From contig DBXF01000009.1 of assembly GCA_002309295.1 (NCBI GenBank), positions 9,512 to 68,390 on the forward strand: 58,879 bases of DNA. The letters are read 5' to 3'. Within the stretch, counting starts at the first letter, position 1. Each line of letters starts with the position of its first letter. The notes under the pieces were generated by a model. That model was not told the origin of the DNA, made no database searches, and saw only the letters and a list, made by a program, of their open reading frames with translations. Of this stretch, positions 25,184 to 34,591 are shown in pieces. The DNA comes from Bacteroidales bacterium UBA1219. Lineage in GTDB: Bacteria > Bacteroidota > Bacteroidia > Bacteroidales > P3. The position numbers and the translations under genes were made by a program.

Positions 25184-26535
25184 ACCCAGTCTCCGTTGTC
25201 CTTGATCAGTTGTACCAGACGTTCCACGGCTTCGCTCTGGTCGATATTGCGGCACACCACATCCTTGCCTTTGTAGAGGGTGATCTTGCCTTTGCCGCTG
25301 CCCACGTAGCCGTAGTGTGCGTCGGCCATTTCGCCCGGACCGTTCACGATGCAGCCCATCACTCCGATTTTGATGCCTTTCAGGTGCGAGGTATGCCGTT
25401 TTATCTCCTGCAGAGCCTGCTGTATGTCGTACTGTGTGCGTCCGCACGAGGGGCAGGAGATATATTCCGCTTTGAAAATCTTGGCACCCACGGCCTGCAT
25501 AATATCCTGAGCCACAGGCGAATCGTCGTCAATTTCGGCTATCTCGCCGTCGATGAGCATACGTCCCAGCTCGGCGGCGCCGCGGATGCTGTACTCCTTT
25601 TCGTCGGGATAAGGTATGAACAGTTTCCGTTTGTCGCCGCAAGGCTCGAAGGAGGTCTTCAGTGCCATAATCTCCTCTTGTGTGACGCTTTTGCGCGGCA
25701 GACGCGCTGCAATATCCTTTGCCACAGGGATTTCCGCCACGGGACTCTCAGTGAGCGACACCCTCAGCGTGTCGCCGATGCCGTCCAGAAGCAGTGTGCC
25801 TATGCCCGCCGCCGATTTGATGCGTCCCTGCTCGGCGTCGCCGGCCTCGGTAACGCCCAGATGTATGGGGTAGCTCATGCCGTTTTGCAGCATTTTCTGC
25901 ACCAGCAGACGTGTGGAATAGACCATCACCTTGACGTTGCTGGCTTTCATCGAAAACACCAGCTTGTGGTAGTCCATATTGCGGCAAATCTGTGCAAACT
26001 CCACCGCCGATGTGGCCATTCCCAGCGGTGTGTCGCCGTAGCGGCTCATTATGCGTTCCGACAGCGAGCCGTGGTTTACGCCAATGCGCATGGCGGTGCC
26101 GTGTTTCTTGCAAATCTCCACAAGGGCGGACATGCGTTCCTGAATGCGTTTCAGCTCGTCGGCGTATTCTTGGTCGGTGAAGGTGGTCTTTCCCGTGTTG
26201 CGGTCCACGTAGTTGCCGGGGTTCACGCGCACTTTCTCCACAATGGTGGCGGCCACTTCGGCGGCCTTGGGGTTGAAATGTATGTCGGCCACGAGGGGGA
26301 GAGTGTAGCCGCGACAGTGCAGCTCGTTTTTGATGTTGTAAAGGTTTTCGGCGGCTTTCACGTCGGGGGCGGTGATACGCACCATCTCGCATCCGGCGTC
26401 GGCCAAAGCCATGGTTTGGTCCACGGTGGCACGCGTGTCCATGGTGTCGGTGTTGGTCATCGACTGTATGCGGACGGGGTTGTCGCCGCCAAGGGCGAGG
26501 TTGCCGATAAGTATTTCGTTGCTTTTGTATATCAT
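25174..26535 (-). CDS. ispG: 4-Hydroxy-3-methylbut-2-enyl diphosphate synthase
   Basis: IspG converts methylerythritol cyclodiphosphate to HMBPP in the non-mevalonate isoprenoid pathway. The 453-residue protein has the TIM-barrel start (NPVRIQSMTNTDTMDT, MVRITAPD), VNPGNY, and the C-terminal [4Fe-4S] site (ISCPSCGRTQYD and MGCIVNGPGEMADA). E. coli IspG has about 370 residues, and the long form of many Bacteroidetes and plants, with a large inserted domain, about 600 or more. Here the segment between the barrel (SLTESPVAEIPVAKDIAARL) and the Fe-S domain is only about 90 residues, so this looks like an intermediate or reduced form. It is the last gene of the manC-asnS-protease-lysC operon, 13 bp after lysC. 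Confidence 0.95.
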   Translation of the reverse strand: MIYKSNEILIGNLALGGDNPVRIQSMTNTDTMDTRATVDQTMALADAGCEMVRITAPDVKAAENLYNIKNELHCRGYTLPLVADIHFNPKAAEVAATIVEKVRVNPGNYVDRNTGKTTFTDQEYADELKRIQERMSALVEICKKHGTAMRIGVNHGSLSERIMSRYGDTPLGMATSAVEFAQICRNMDYHKLVFSMKASNVKVMVYSTRLLVQKMLQNGMSYPIHLGVTEAGDAEQGRIKSAAGIGTLLLDGIGDTLRVSLTESPVAEIPVAKDIAARLPRKSVTQEEIMALKTSFEPCGDKRKLFIPYPDEKEYSIRGAAELGRMLIDGEIAEIDDDSPVAQDIMQAVGAKIFKAEYISCPSCGRTQYDIQQALQEIKRHTSHLKGIKIGVMGCIVNGPGEMADAHYGYVGSGKGKITLYKGKDVVCRNIDQSEAVERLVQLIKDNGDWVDN

Positions 26536-26548
26536 TGGGTGTCAGATA

Positions 26549-27817
26549 TTATTGGGCGTTTTCCACCAAAATCTGCACGGTGGAGCGACTGCGCTGCTCG
26601 AGCAGAATGTTGCGTTGCTGAACGGTGGAACGGATAATGTCGTCGTTGTAATAACGGATGGTAATCAGCTGCAAGCCAGTATTGTACCTCACTTTGAACG
26701 ACTTTTTCAGCAAAGGAATCAGTTTTTCGAAAATAATGTCGTTGTTGTCGAGGCAGACAGAGAAACTCAGTGCTGAGTTCTGCATCAAGTTGATTTTCAA
26801 TCCCGTCTGTGCGAAAGTGCCGAAAATGGCGTGCAGATTGTCCTCGGCTATGAACGAGAAATCCTTGGGCAGGATGGAGAGCAGTATCTGGTTGTTTTTG
26901 AAGATATAAAGCGGTGTGCGTGGTTTGATGGTCTTGAAATCGCCGATGGTGGAGCCCTCCTCGTCGGGAGTGATGAAGGATTTTACAAGCAATGGTATAT
27001 GCTTGTTTTGCAGTGGTTTAAGAGTCTTGGGATGTATCACTGAGGCACCGAAATATGTCAGCTCTATAGCCTCGTTGTAGGGGATATGCTCTATTTTGAC
27101 GGTCTTTTCGAAATATTTGGGGTCGGCGTTGAGGAAACCGGGCACGTCTTTCCAGATGGTCATCGCTTCGGCGTCGAGACAGTAGGAGAGCACCGAGGCG
27201 GAGTAGTCGGAGCCTTCGCGGCCGAGGGTGGTGGTGGCACCCATGGCCGAGCCGGCGATAAAGCCCTGGGTTACAACCATTTTGTGGACGTTGAAAAGGG
27301 GTTTCAGCAGTTTGTCGGAGGCGCTCTGCGTAAGCTGCCAGTCGATTTTGCCTTCGCGGTAACGGTCGTCGGTCTTGATTATCGAACGCACGTCCAACCA
27401 CTTGTTTTCGAGGTTTTTAAAGTTGAGGTACTCGCTAACTATGGTGGTGGACATCAGCTCGCCGAACGACACAATCTGGTCGTAGTTGTAGTTATAGTCG
27501 AACGAGGCGTTTTGGATTCGGGCGCGTATCTGTTCGAAAAAGAGGTTTAGTTTGGCTATTATCCCTTCCGACTGGTTTTCAAAGAGTTGCTGTGCTATCT
27601 CGGTGTGGTAGCCGGTGAGCTTGGCGAAATTTTCGTCAAAATCGGGTGGCTGCATATCTCCCTGAGGAACAAGCTTTTCCAACAGGTTGGTAGTCTTGCC
27701 CATGGCTGAGACCACCACCAGCAGGGGCTCGCCGTAGTACTGTTCCACTATGTGGGCCATGTTTTTCACTGCCGAAGCGCTGTTCACCGAAGCGCCGCCG
27801 AATTTAAAAACCTTCAT
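26549..27817 (-). CDS. lysC: Aspartate kinase
   Basis: Aspartokinase phosphorylates aspartate as the first step to lysine, threonine, methionine and diaminopimelate, the last being needed for peptidoglycan. The 422-residue monofunctional enzyme has the N-terminal KFGGASVNSASAVKN and VVVSAMGKTTNLLEKL motifs, LGREGSDYSASVLSYCL in the kinase core, WKDVPGFLNADPK, and a C-terminal ACT region (from about 310), which normally senses lysine or threonine. No homoserine dehydrogenase domain is fused. It lies 6 bp after the M1 peptidase gene and 13 bp before ispG. The specific isozyme name is uncertain. Confidence 0.92.
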   Translation of the reverse strand: MKVFKFGGASVNSASAVKNMAHIVEQYYGEPLLVVVSAMGKTTNLLEKLVPQGDMQPPDFDENFAKLTGYHTEIAQQLFENQSEGIIAKLNLFFEQIRARIQNASFDYNYNYDQIVSFGELMSTTIVSEYLNFKNLENKWLDVRSIIKTDDRYREGKIDWQLTQSASDKLLKPLFNVHKMVVTQGFIAGSAMGATTTLGREGSDYSASVLSYCLDAEAMTIWKDVPGFLNADPKYFEKTVKIEHIPYNEAIELTYFGASVIHPKTLKPLQNKHIPLLVKSFITPDEEGSTIGDFKTIKPRTPLYIFKNNQILLSILPKDFSFIAEDNLHAIFGTFAQTGLKINLMQNSALSFSVCLDNNDIIFEKLIPLLKKSFKVRYNTGLQLITIRYYNDDIIRSTVQQRNILLEQRSRSTVQILVENAQ

Positions 27818-27823
27818 AACTAT

Positions 27824-30148
27824 CTATTTTACAATAAGTTTATCCGTAAAAAACGCCTCTCCGTCAATGGTGAGCCGCACGGTGTAGGTGCCACACGGCA
27901 GTTTCGAGACATTGACCTTTTCGCCGGAATGTATATTTTTTATTCCCAACACTTTAGCACCAGTTTGGGAGAAGATTGCCATATCGACATTTCCGCCCAA
28001 CTCTGGGAACTCAATCGTCACTGTTTGAGTTGCGGGATTGGGGTACATCATCACAAAGCCGCCGATGACGTCGGCAGGCAGGCTTACTCGGATATTTGCT
28101 GTGTCGGCGATAGCGAGGGTGTATTCGCCGGTTTTCAGCGGATAAACGCTGATATAGCCCTGAGTGCGGGAGCCTTCCAAAGTCGATTCCACGTAGTGCC
28201 AATCGTCGGCGGGGTTCTCGCGATAGAGCACCACTAGCGAATCCACCGAGACCGTTTCTTCAAGGAAATTCTCGTCGAGGAAGGCGTAATTGGCTATTGC
28301 CGTGGTGTGTCGGCTGTAGAAGAACTTGCCTGTAAGACGGTTACGGATATCGCCGCTCACTGTCCAGTAGCGGTTGGCCATACGTTTTATCGCCGTGTCG
28401 GGATTTTTCATTGCATCGGGGGCAACCCAGTTGTGCGAAACGTGCAAGAAATTGCTGTCGCGCACTGTCATATTCTGTTCGGTGAAATATGCCGACTGGA
28501 ACTGCCTGTTGCCGGGAGTTTTCACGATAATACTGCCGGTGGTAACGGCGTCGGAAAGGGTGTTGTAGAAATCCACGATGGCGAATTTGGGTGTGAAAGG
28601 CAGCGCGAAGGTCTGATTACCAAACTGCCCGTCGAAAGCCATTATCTTTGTAACGCTGTCCCAAGTGTCGGAGAAGAATGTTATTGGCACGCGGTTGCCG
28701 TCGGCTAACTGAGTGGTGCCCACGGTGCGTTGGCGCATATAAACTATTGTAGCTGTGCCGTTTGTCCGCATCGAGTCGATGGAGAAATGTGTGAATCCGG
28801 GGGTGAATACGTGGAAATTGAAGAATTTTGTCAAATCAACACCGGAATAGAGCGACAGCGAGTCGCGGAGCTGTGCCGAGGTGAGGCTGCCGAAGGCGTG
28901 GTTGGCGAACAGCCGACGCATAGAGGCGTAGAACACCGAGTCGCCCAGATATCCGCGCAGCGAGTGCATCACCGTAGCGCCTTTGTTGTAAACAGTGCCG
29001 GAATAGGTCAGCGGGTCTGGGATGTTAGCCACGGAGTGGTAGGTGGAGTCGGTGTGGTGCATGGTGCGTATCACCTTTTCGAGGTTGGCCTGATAGTACT
29101 CGTCGGCGGTCTCTTTGCCGAAGGCGGCTTCCATAGCCACCTCCTCACAGAACGAGGCACCGCCTTCGTTGAACCACATATCGGCTTGAGTTTCGCAGGT
29201 TACGAGGTTGCCGAACCAAGCGTGGGATAGCTCGTGGCATACCACCATCTGGCAGACGGTGCTGCGGTCGCCGATGCATTGATCTATCAATGAGATATTT
29301 GCCACGTGTTCCATCGAGCCGCGCGGGGTGCCCACATATCCCACACGTCCCCAACGGTAGGGGCCGAAACAACGCTCAAACATCGGCACCACGGTGTCGA
29401 GGATGGCGAAGGTGTTGGCGATGTTGTTGCTGTCGCCGTAGAGGAAACGCACCTCGAGCGGGTAAGTCCCGTAAAGGCTGTTTATGTTTTTGCTATGCAG
29501 ACGGAAATTGCCGATGGTTACCGATGAGAGGTAAGTGGAGATTGGGTGCGACACACTGTAGTGGAAGGTGCGGCTGCTGTCGGCGGCGTAGGCGCTCACC
29601 GAATCGCAGATGCCGCTGCAGGTGGCTTCCCAGCCGCGTGGCACCGTAATGGCGTATTGGTATGTGGCTTTGTCGGCAAACACGTCGCGACAAGGGAACC
29701 ACGCTCTGCCGAAGGTGTGCGGCGACTCCTCGAACACCGCACCGAGGCTGTAGATGATGTTTCTAGCAAAATGGAATCCACCCATGCCGTAGTTCTCCAC
29801 ATAGCCCGTGCTGTGGTAGAAAACACGCACCAAAAGGGTGTCGCCAGCACTAATTCCGTTTGGCACGCCGATGGTGACGAAACGGTTGTCGTAATTCACC
29901 GTACTGCGGGTGTTGTTCACAAAAACGGAATCCACCGTGGCGGCCTTCAGGTCGAGGGTAAATGTCGGCACTTGACGTAAAAGTTTGACACTTACGTCGG
30001 TATATCCGACAAGGGTTTGCGAAACATTGTGGTTGACATCGAGGCAGATGCGGTAATTGAGCACGTCCACCGAGTCGGCGGTTTGTGCCGATAGGTGCGA
30101 TGTCAAAAAAATGACCAAAAAAGGCAGAAGCAATGCCGTTTTTTTCAT
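27824..30148 (-). CDS. Secreted M1 family metallopeptidase with T9SS sorting domain
   Basis: This 774-residue zinc aminopeptidase-type protein has a signal peptide (MKKTALLLPFLVIFLTSHLSAQ), an N-terminal beta-sandwich, the zinc motif H305-ELS-H309 with the third ligand E328 18 residues later (NEGGASF), and a C-terminal sorting domain (VMMYPNPATQTVTIEF, ending GTYTVRLTIDGEAFFTDKLIVK). The exopeptidase signature upstream of the zinc site appears as GSMEHVANI rather than GAMEN, so aminopeptidase activity is less certain. It should be exported by T9SS and degrade peptides outside the cell. It lies 7 bp after the S41 protease gene. Confidence 0.9.
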   Translation of the reverse strand: MKKTALLLPFLVIFLTSHLSAQTADSVDVLNYRICLDVNHNVSQTLVGYTDVSVKLLRQVPTFTLDLKAATVDSVFVNNTRSTVNYDNRFVTIGVPNGISAGDTLLVRVFYHSTGYVENYGMGGFHFARNIIYSLGAVFEESPHTFGRAWFPCRDVFADKATYQYAITVPRGWEATCSGICDSVSAYAADSSRTFHYSVSHPISTYLSSVTIGNFRLHSKNINSLYGTYPLEVRFLYGDSNNIANTFAILDTVVPMFERCFGPYRWGRVGYVGTPRGSMEHVANISLIDQCIGDRSTVCQMVVCHELSHAWFGNLVTCETQADMWFNEGGASFCEEVAMEAAFGKETADEYYQANLEKVIRTMHHTDSTYHSVANIPDPLTYSGTVYNKGATVMHSLRGYLGDSVFYASMRRLFANHAFGSLTSAQLRDSLSLYSGVDLTKFFNFHVFTPGFTHFSIDSMRTNGTATIVYMRQRTVGTTQLADGNRVPITFFSDTWDSVTKIMAFDGQFGNQTFALPFTPKFAIVDFYNTLSDAVTTGSIIVKTPGNRQFQSAYFTEQNMTVRDSNFLHVSHNWVAPDAMKNPDTAIKRMANRYWTVSGDIRNRLTGKFFYSRHTTAIANYAFLDENFLEETVSVDSLVVLYRENPADDWHYVESTLEGSRTQGYISVYPLKTGEYTLAIADTANIRVSLPADVIGGFVMMYPNPATQTVTIEFPELGGNVDMAIFSQTGAKVLGIKNIHSGEKVNVSKLPCGTYTVRLTIDGEAFFTDKLIVK

Positions 30149-30155
30149 GACAAAA

Positions 30156-31784
30156 TTATTTTATAGACTGCACAACTTTCAGAGCTTTAGCAAGTTCCGG
30201 GTCGTTGGTGAGATAGATTTCGTAGAAAGCGTCCTGTCCGTAAAGTATCTCGGCCATATAAGCCTTGAGACTCACTTTCAGCTCCTGGCCATGTGCGGCG
30301 AGAGAAGCCTTGTCGCGTTTTACGCCCTGTTTTTCGGTGTATTGCACAAAAGTCTCTAAAAAGGCGTTGTCCACGTTGAAGTTTTTGATAAAGTTGTCGG
30401 AAGCGGGGTATTTCTGTTTCAAGAATTTGCTGTTGCGTTCAACGTAATCGAAAGCGTATTTCTGCACCAAACCCTTGCGTATCAACGCATTGTAATACAC
30501 ATAAGTAACATCCTTCTCGTAAGGGATTATGATGTCGGGCAGTATGCCGCCACCGCCGTAAACCACACGTCCTTTTTTGGTATAGTATTTCACCGTGTCG
30601 TCCTTAGGGGTATAGTTCATAGAGTCGGACATCTCGGCGGTGAGCCGCAACAGGAAGTCCTGATAATATTCGTCGGAGCCTTTTTCGTATGGACGTTGTA
30701 TGCACCTGCCCGAGGGGGTGTAGTAGCGAGCCACGGTGAGACGTATGGCGGAGCCGTCGGAGAGGTAAAACTGCTCCTGCACAAGGCCTTTGCCGAAGGA
30801 GCGCCGTCCCACCACAATACCGCGGTCGTTGTCCTGAATGGCACCAGCCACAATCTCGCTTGCCGAGGCGGAGAATTCGTCAATCATCACCACAAGTGCG
30901 CCCGTGGTGAAATCGCCGTTGGCGGTGGCAAACGATTTGCTCTGTCGGCGGTTGCGGTCTTCGGTGTAAACTATCAGGTCCTTGCTGTTGGAGAGAAACT
31001 CGTCGATAATAGACACCGCTTGGTCGAGATAGCCGCCCGAATTGCTGCGAAGGTCGAGGATAAGTTTTTTTGCATCTCTCTCCTGAAGGAAATACAATGC
31101 ATCGAGGAATTCCGCATAGGAGTCGGACGAGAACTCCTCCAGTTTGATGTAACCCACTCCCGGGGCGACCATGCCTTTGTACGTCACGCTGTTGGTAGTT
31201 ATCACATCGCGTTTGATGTTGTATTTCAGCAGTTCCGGAACACCGGAACGTTTGATGCCGAGACGTACTTTTGTCCCTTTTTTGCCTTTGAGCAGATGTA
31301 TCACATCATCGTTGCTGATGCCCTTGCCCGCCACCACGCTGTCGTTGACGGTGATGATACGGTCGCCGGCCATAATGCCCGCCTTTTCGGAAGGACCGCC
31401 GTTGAGCGTCTGTATCACAAGTATTGTGTCGTCCTGCAAGTTGAACATCACACCTATGCCTTCGAAATTGCCTTCGAGCGACTCCATTTCGGTAGTCAGC
31501 GAGGAAGCCGGGATATATACCGAATGGGGGTCGAGGTCCTCGAGCAAAGCCATGATTGCATTGTCGACAAGCGAGTCGTAGGCCACGGTATCCACGTAGC
31601 GGGTGCTGATAAGGTACAGCAGGTCGGAGATTTTGGAAGAAGCAGAGTAGCCGTTAGCATTGGAAATAGGCGAAACGGCACCATTTGTTTTGCTGGTAGG
31701 AGCCAAAACGACGCCTAAAATGATACCTATTGCGACGGCCACGGCCATCCACAATGCCACAAAAGAGACTTTTATCCTTTTCAT
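30156..31784 (-). CDS. S41 family C-terminal processing protease
   Basis: This 542-residue periplasmic serine protease has an N-terminal signal or anchor helix (about 8-28), a PDZ domain (about 95-180, FEGIGVMFNLQDDTILVIQTL, GIMAGDRIITVND) and the S41 catalytic core with the serine in DEFSASASEIVAGAIQDND and the lysine of the Ser/Lys dyad in GRRSFGKGLVQE. Enzymes of this family trim C-termini of envelope proteins, including penicillin-binding proteins in some bacteria. The gene lies 6 bp after asnS and 7 bp before the M1 peptidase gene. Confidence 0.93.
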   Translation of the reverse strand: MKRIKVSFVALWMAVAVAIGIILGVVLAPTSKTNGAVSPISNANGYSASSKISDLLYLISTRYVDTVAYDSLVDNAIMALLEDLDPHSVYIPASSLTTEMESLEGNFEGIGVMFNLQDDTILVIQTLNGGPSEKAGIMAGDRIITVNDSVVAGKGISNDDVIHLLKGKKGTKVRLGIKRSGVPELLKYNIKRDVITTNSVTYKGMVAPGVGYIKLEEFSSDSYAEFLDALYFLQERDAKKLILDLRSNSGGYLDQAVSIIDEFLSNSKDLIVYTEDRNRRQSKSFATANGDFTTGALVVMIDEFSASASEIVAGAIQDNDRGIVVGRRSFGKGLVQEQFYLSDGSAIRLTVARYYTPSGRCIQRPYEKGSDEYYQDFLLRLTAEMSDSMNYTPKDDTVKYYTKKGRVVYGGGGILPDIIIPYEKDVTYVYYNALIRKGLVQKYAFDYVERNSKFLKQKYPASDNFIKNFNVDNAFLETFVQYTEKQGVKRDKASLAAHGQELKVSLKAYMAEILYGQDAFYEIYLTNDPELAKALKVVQSIK

Positions 31785-31790
31785 CGCGGA

Positions 31791-33197
31791 TTAGAAATTG
31801 GCGTTGCCCGGAGTGCGGGGGAAGGGTATAACGTCGCGGATGTTGGCCATGCCGGTAACAAAGAGCATCAGACGCTCGAAACCGAGTCCGAAGCCAGCGT
31901 GCGGGCAGCTGCCGTAGCGACGGGTGTCGAGATACCACCACATGTCTTTCATGGGGATGTTCAACTCTTCGATACGGCGGAGCAGTTTGTCGTAGCTTTC
32001 CTCACGCACGGAGCCGCCGATGATCTCGCCAATCTGCGGGAATAGTACGTCGGTGCCCTGCACGGTCTTGCCGTCGTCGTTCTGTTTCATGTAGAAAGCC
32101 TTTATTTCCTTGGGGTAGTCTATCATGATAACGGGTTTCTTGAAGTGGTGTTCCACAAGGTAGCGTTCGTGTTCCGAAGCGAGGTCCACGCCCCAGCTCA
32201 CGGGGAACTCGAACTTGTGGCCTTTGGCTACGGCCTCTTCAAGGATGCGTATGCCTTCGGTGTAGGGCAGACGCACGAAGTCGGTGTCCACCACGCTCTT
32301 CAGACGTTCGATCAGGCCTGGGTCTATCATCTTGTTGAGGAACTCAATGTCATCCATGCAGTGGTCGAGAGCCCAGCGGACGAGGTATTTGATGAACTCT
32401 TCCTCGAGCTGAGTGAGGCTGTCGAGGTCGTAGAAAGCCATCTCAGGTTCTATCATCCAGAACTCGGCCAGGTGGCGCGGGGTGTTGCTGTTTTCGGCAC
32501 GGAACGTGGGACCGAAGGTGTAAATCTTGCCAAGGGCGGTTGCGCCGAGTTCGCCTTCCAGCTGTCCGCTTACGGTTAGGGCTGTGAACTTGCCGAAAAA
32601 GTCCTGTTCCCAGTCTATCTTGCCTTCCTTGTCGCGGGGCGGATTTTCGGGGTCGAGGGTGGAGACGTGGAACATCTCGCCTGCCCCTTCGCAGTCGCTG
32701 GCTGTAATGAGCGGGGTGTGGAAATAGAAGAAACCACGTTCGTGGAAGAAGGTGTGAATGGCGTAGGCCATCTCGTGGCGCATACGCATCACAGCGCCGA
32801 AAGTGTTGGTGCGCAGACGCAGGTGTCCTATCTCACGCAGGAACTCCATGGAGTGGCCTTTTTTCTGCAAAGGATAGCTGTCGGGGTCGGCCTCACCGTA
32901 AACCACAATCTTTTCGGCCTGAATCTCCACGGCCTGTCCGGAGCCCTGGCTTTCCACCAGTTTTCCTTCCACGCCTATACAGGCGCCCGTGGTGATGCGG
33001 CGCAGTTCCTCTTCAAATTTGGCGGGGTCGGCCACCACTTGTATGTTGTGTATTATGCTTCCGTCGTTGACGGCGATAAAGGCCACGTTTTTGTTGCCGC
33101 GTTTGGTACGCACCCAGCCTTTAACGGTTATATTAGTGTTTAACAGTGCTTTGACGTCGTTTTTTAGCAGGTAAGCTATTTCAAATCTTTTTGTCAT
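31791..33197 (-). CDS. asnS: Asparaginyl-tRNA synthetase
   Basis: This 468-residue class II synthetase has an N-terminal anticodon-binding OB fold (ITVKGWVRTKRGNKNVAFIAVNDGS), class II motif 2 (FRAENSNTPRHLAEFWMIEPEMAF) and motif 3 at the C-terminus (GFGLGFERLMLFVTGMANIRDVIPFPRTPGNANF). That ending and the length identify AsnS rather than AspRS. It charges tRNA-Asn directly. The gene lies 27 bp after manC in the leftward operon. Confidence 0.96.
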   Translation of the reverse strand: MTKRFEIAYLLKNDVKALLNTNITVKGWVRTKRGNKNVAFIAVNDGSIIHNIQVVADPAKFEEELRRITTGACIGVEGKLVESQGSGQAVEIQAEKIVVYGEADPDSYPLQKKGHSMEFLREIGHLRLRTNTFGAVMRMRHEMAYAIHTFFHERGFFYFHTPLITASDCEGAGEMFHVSTLDPENPPRDKEGKIDWEQDFFGKFTALTVSGQLEGELGATALGKIYTFGPTFRAENSNTPRHLAEFWMIEPEMAFYDLDSLTQLEEEFIKYLVRWALDHCMDDIEFLNKMIDPGLIERLKSVVDTDFVRLPYTEGIRILEEAVAKGHKFEFPVSWGVDLASEHERYLVEHHFKKPVIMIDYPKEIKAFYMKQNDDGKTVQGTDVLFPQIGEIIGGSVREESYDKLLRRIEELNIPMKDMWWYLDTRRYGSCPHAGFGLGFERLMLFVTGMANIRDVIPFPRTPGNANF

Positions 33198-33224
33198 AAT
33201 GATAAAATATTATGGTTGTTTTAT

Positions 33225-34301
33225 TTATTTTTCTTGTTTGTTTTTACGCACCTCTATGTCACTTTCGAATTTGAACACGCGGTGTTCCTCGCTGCGTTTG
33301 CAGATAAGCACGGTGTCGTCGTCGCCGGCTATGATATAGTCGTCGAGGCCTTGGATAACAACGGTTTTGTCGTTGGGCAGGTTGACGATGCAGTTGTGAA
33401 CGTCGTAGGTGAACACGTTGGCACCCACCACCACATTGCGGTTTTCGTCCTTTTCCACCGATTCGTATAGCGACTGCCATGTCTCCACGTCGGACCAGCG
33501 GAAGTCGGCCTCCATCACGTGAACATTGTCGGTCTTCTCCATAATGCCGTAGTCGGCGGAGATGGGCTGGCAGGTGGCGTAGAGTTTCTCCACCTCTTCG
33601 TAGGGGGTGTCGGGACCTATCTTGTCGAAAAACACCGCCACATCGGGCAGATAGCGCCGGAAGGCCTTTTCGAGGGTGGGCATGCTCCAGATAAAGATAC
33701 CGGCATTCCACAGGAAGTCGCCGCTGTTGAGGAACTGCACAGCCATGTCGTAAGGCGGTTTTTCGGTGTAGGTAACCACCTCGTGAAGCTTGTCGTTGCC
33801 CGCCACGCAGTTTTCGTTGTACTGTATGTAGCCGTATTTGGTGTTGGGATTGAACGGCTTGATGCCGAGAGTTATTATCCAGTCGTGGTTTTCGGCCACC
33901 GCCAATCCCTCGTTGACGGTATTGGTAAATTTTTCGATGTCGAAAATTGCGTGGTCCGAAGGCGAAACGATGATGTTGGCCTTGGGGTTGAGGTGGCGTA
34001 TTATGGCCGCAGCGTAGGCCACGCAGGGAGCAGTGTTGCGGCGCATAGGCTCGTAGATGACCTGATAGTCGCGCAGTCCGCCAATCTGCTTTTCGGCAAG
34101 TCCGCGGTAGATGCTGTTGGTAACAATGATGATATTCTCGCGCGGACAGATGTTCTCGAAACGTTTGAAAGTGCTTTGCAAAAGACTTTCGCCGTTGCCG
34201 AAAATATCGATAAACTGCTTGGGGTGGTCGGCAGTGCTCATGGGCCAAAAACGGCTGCCTGTACCTCCGGCCATTATAATGCAATAGTTGTTGTTGTTCA
34301 T
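33225..34301 (-). CDS. manC: Mannose-1-phosphate guanylyltransferase
   Basis: This nucleotidyltransferase makes GDP-mannose from mannose-1-phosphate and GTP for surface polysaccharides. The 358-residue protein has the signature IMAGGTGSRFWPMSTADHPKQF at the N-terminus, the sugar-phosphate pocket (NAGIFIWSMPTLEKAF) and a short C-terminal beta-helix part. It lacks the C-terminal isomerase half of bifunctional enzymes. I chose ATG 34301 (MNNNNYCIIMAGG) over an upstream in-frame start at 34340, because the family's homology begins a few residues before MAGG. It is the first gene of a six-gene leftward operon ending with ispG. Confidence 0.9.
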   Translation of the reverse strand: MNNNNYCIIMAGGTGSRFWPMSTADHPKQFIDIFGNGESLLQSTFKRFENICPRENIIIVTNSIYRGLAEKQIGGLRDYQVIYEPMRRNTAPCVAYAAAIIRHLNPKANIIVSPSDHAIFDIEKFTNTVNEGLAVAENHDWIITLGIKPFNPNTKYGYIQYNENCVAGNDKLHEVVTYTEKPPYDMAVQFLNSGDFLWNAGIFIWSMPTLEKAFRRYLPDVAVFFDKIGPDTPYEEVEKLYATCQPISADYGIMEKTDNVHVMEADFRWSDVETWQSLYESVEKDENRNVVVGANVFTYDVHNCIVNLPNDKTVVIQGLDDYIIAGDDDTVLICKRSEEHRVFKFESDIEVRKNKQEK

Positions 34302-34388
34302 TACTGTTTTTGTATTGAATTGTCTATCAAAAATATACAACTAAAAATCGCTTCGCAGGACGCAAAAAAGTCCTCGAAAACCAATCTG

Positions 34389-34396
34389 CAAATATA
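34389..34396 (-). promoter_or_regulatory. Candidate promoter -7 box of the manC operon
   Basis: On the minus strand TATATTTG (complement of CAAATATA) lies 88 bp upstream of the manC ATG and fits TAnnTTTG. No TTTG is seen at the expected -33 distance. Confidence 0.45.
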
Positions 34397-34516
34397 CGAT
34401 TTTTTTTTGAATTATTTAGTCAGTAATCAGCAGTCGGTTGGCAGTAATAAAAACTTTCAACCAAGAAACATTCCGCGTTCCGAGTTCCGTCCTACGTATT
34501 TCCCGAAAAAAAATCG

Positions 34517-34524
34517 TATCTTTG
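34517..34524 (+). promoter_or_regulatory. Candidate promoter -7 box of the SGNH-MBOAT operon
   Basis: TATCTTTG followed by CAAT is a typical Bacteroidetes -7 box, 68 bp before the first SGNH gene. The -33 element is weak. With the manC box it makes the 290-bp gap a divergent promoter region. Confidence 0.5.
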
Positions 34525-34591
34525 CAATCCGCAACGTAAAAAGCGCTGTGGCGTTAAACATTTGATTATAAAACATTTGTCCTAAAAACAG

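Noticed and set aside
25210..26637. 475-codon rightward frame across ispG and lysC
   Set aside because: It lies fully antisense to two clear genes, with His/Val/Gly-rich composition typical of shadows. Frames at 30696-31718, 33519-34565 and 53001-53960 were rejected for the same reason.
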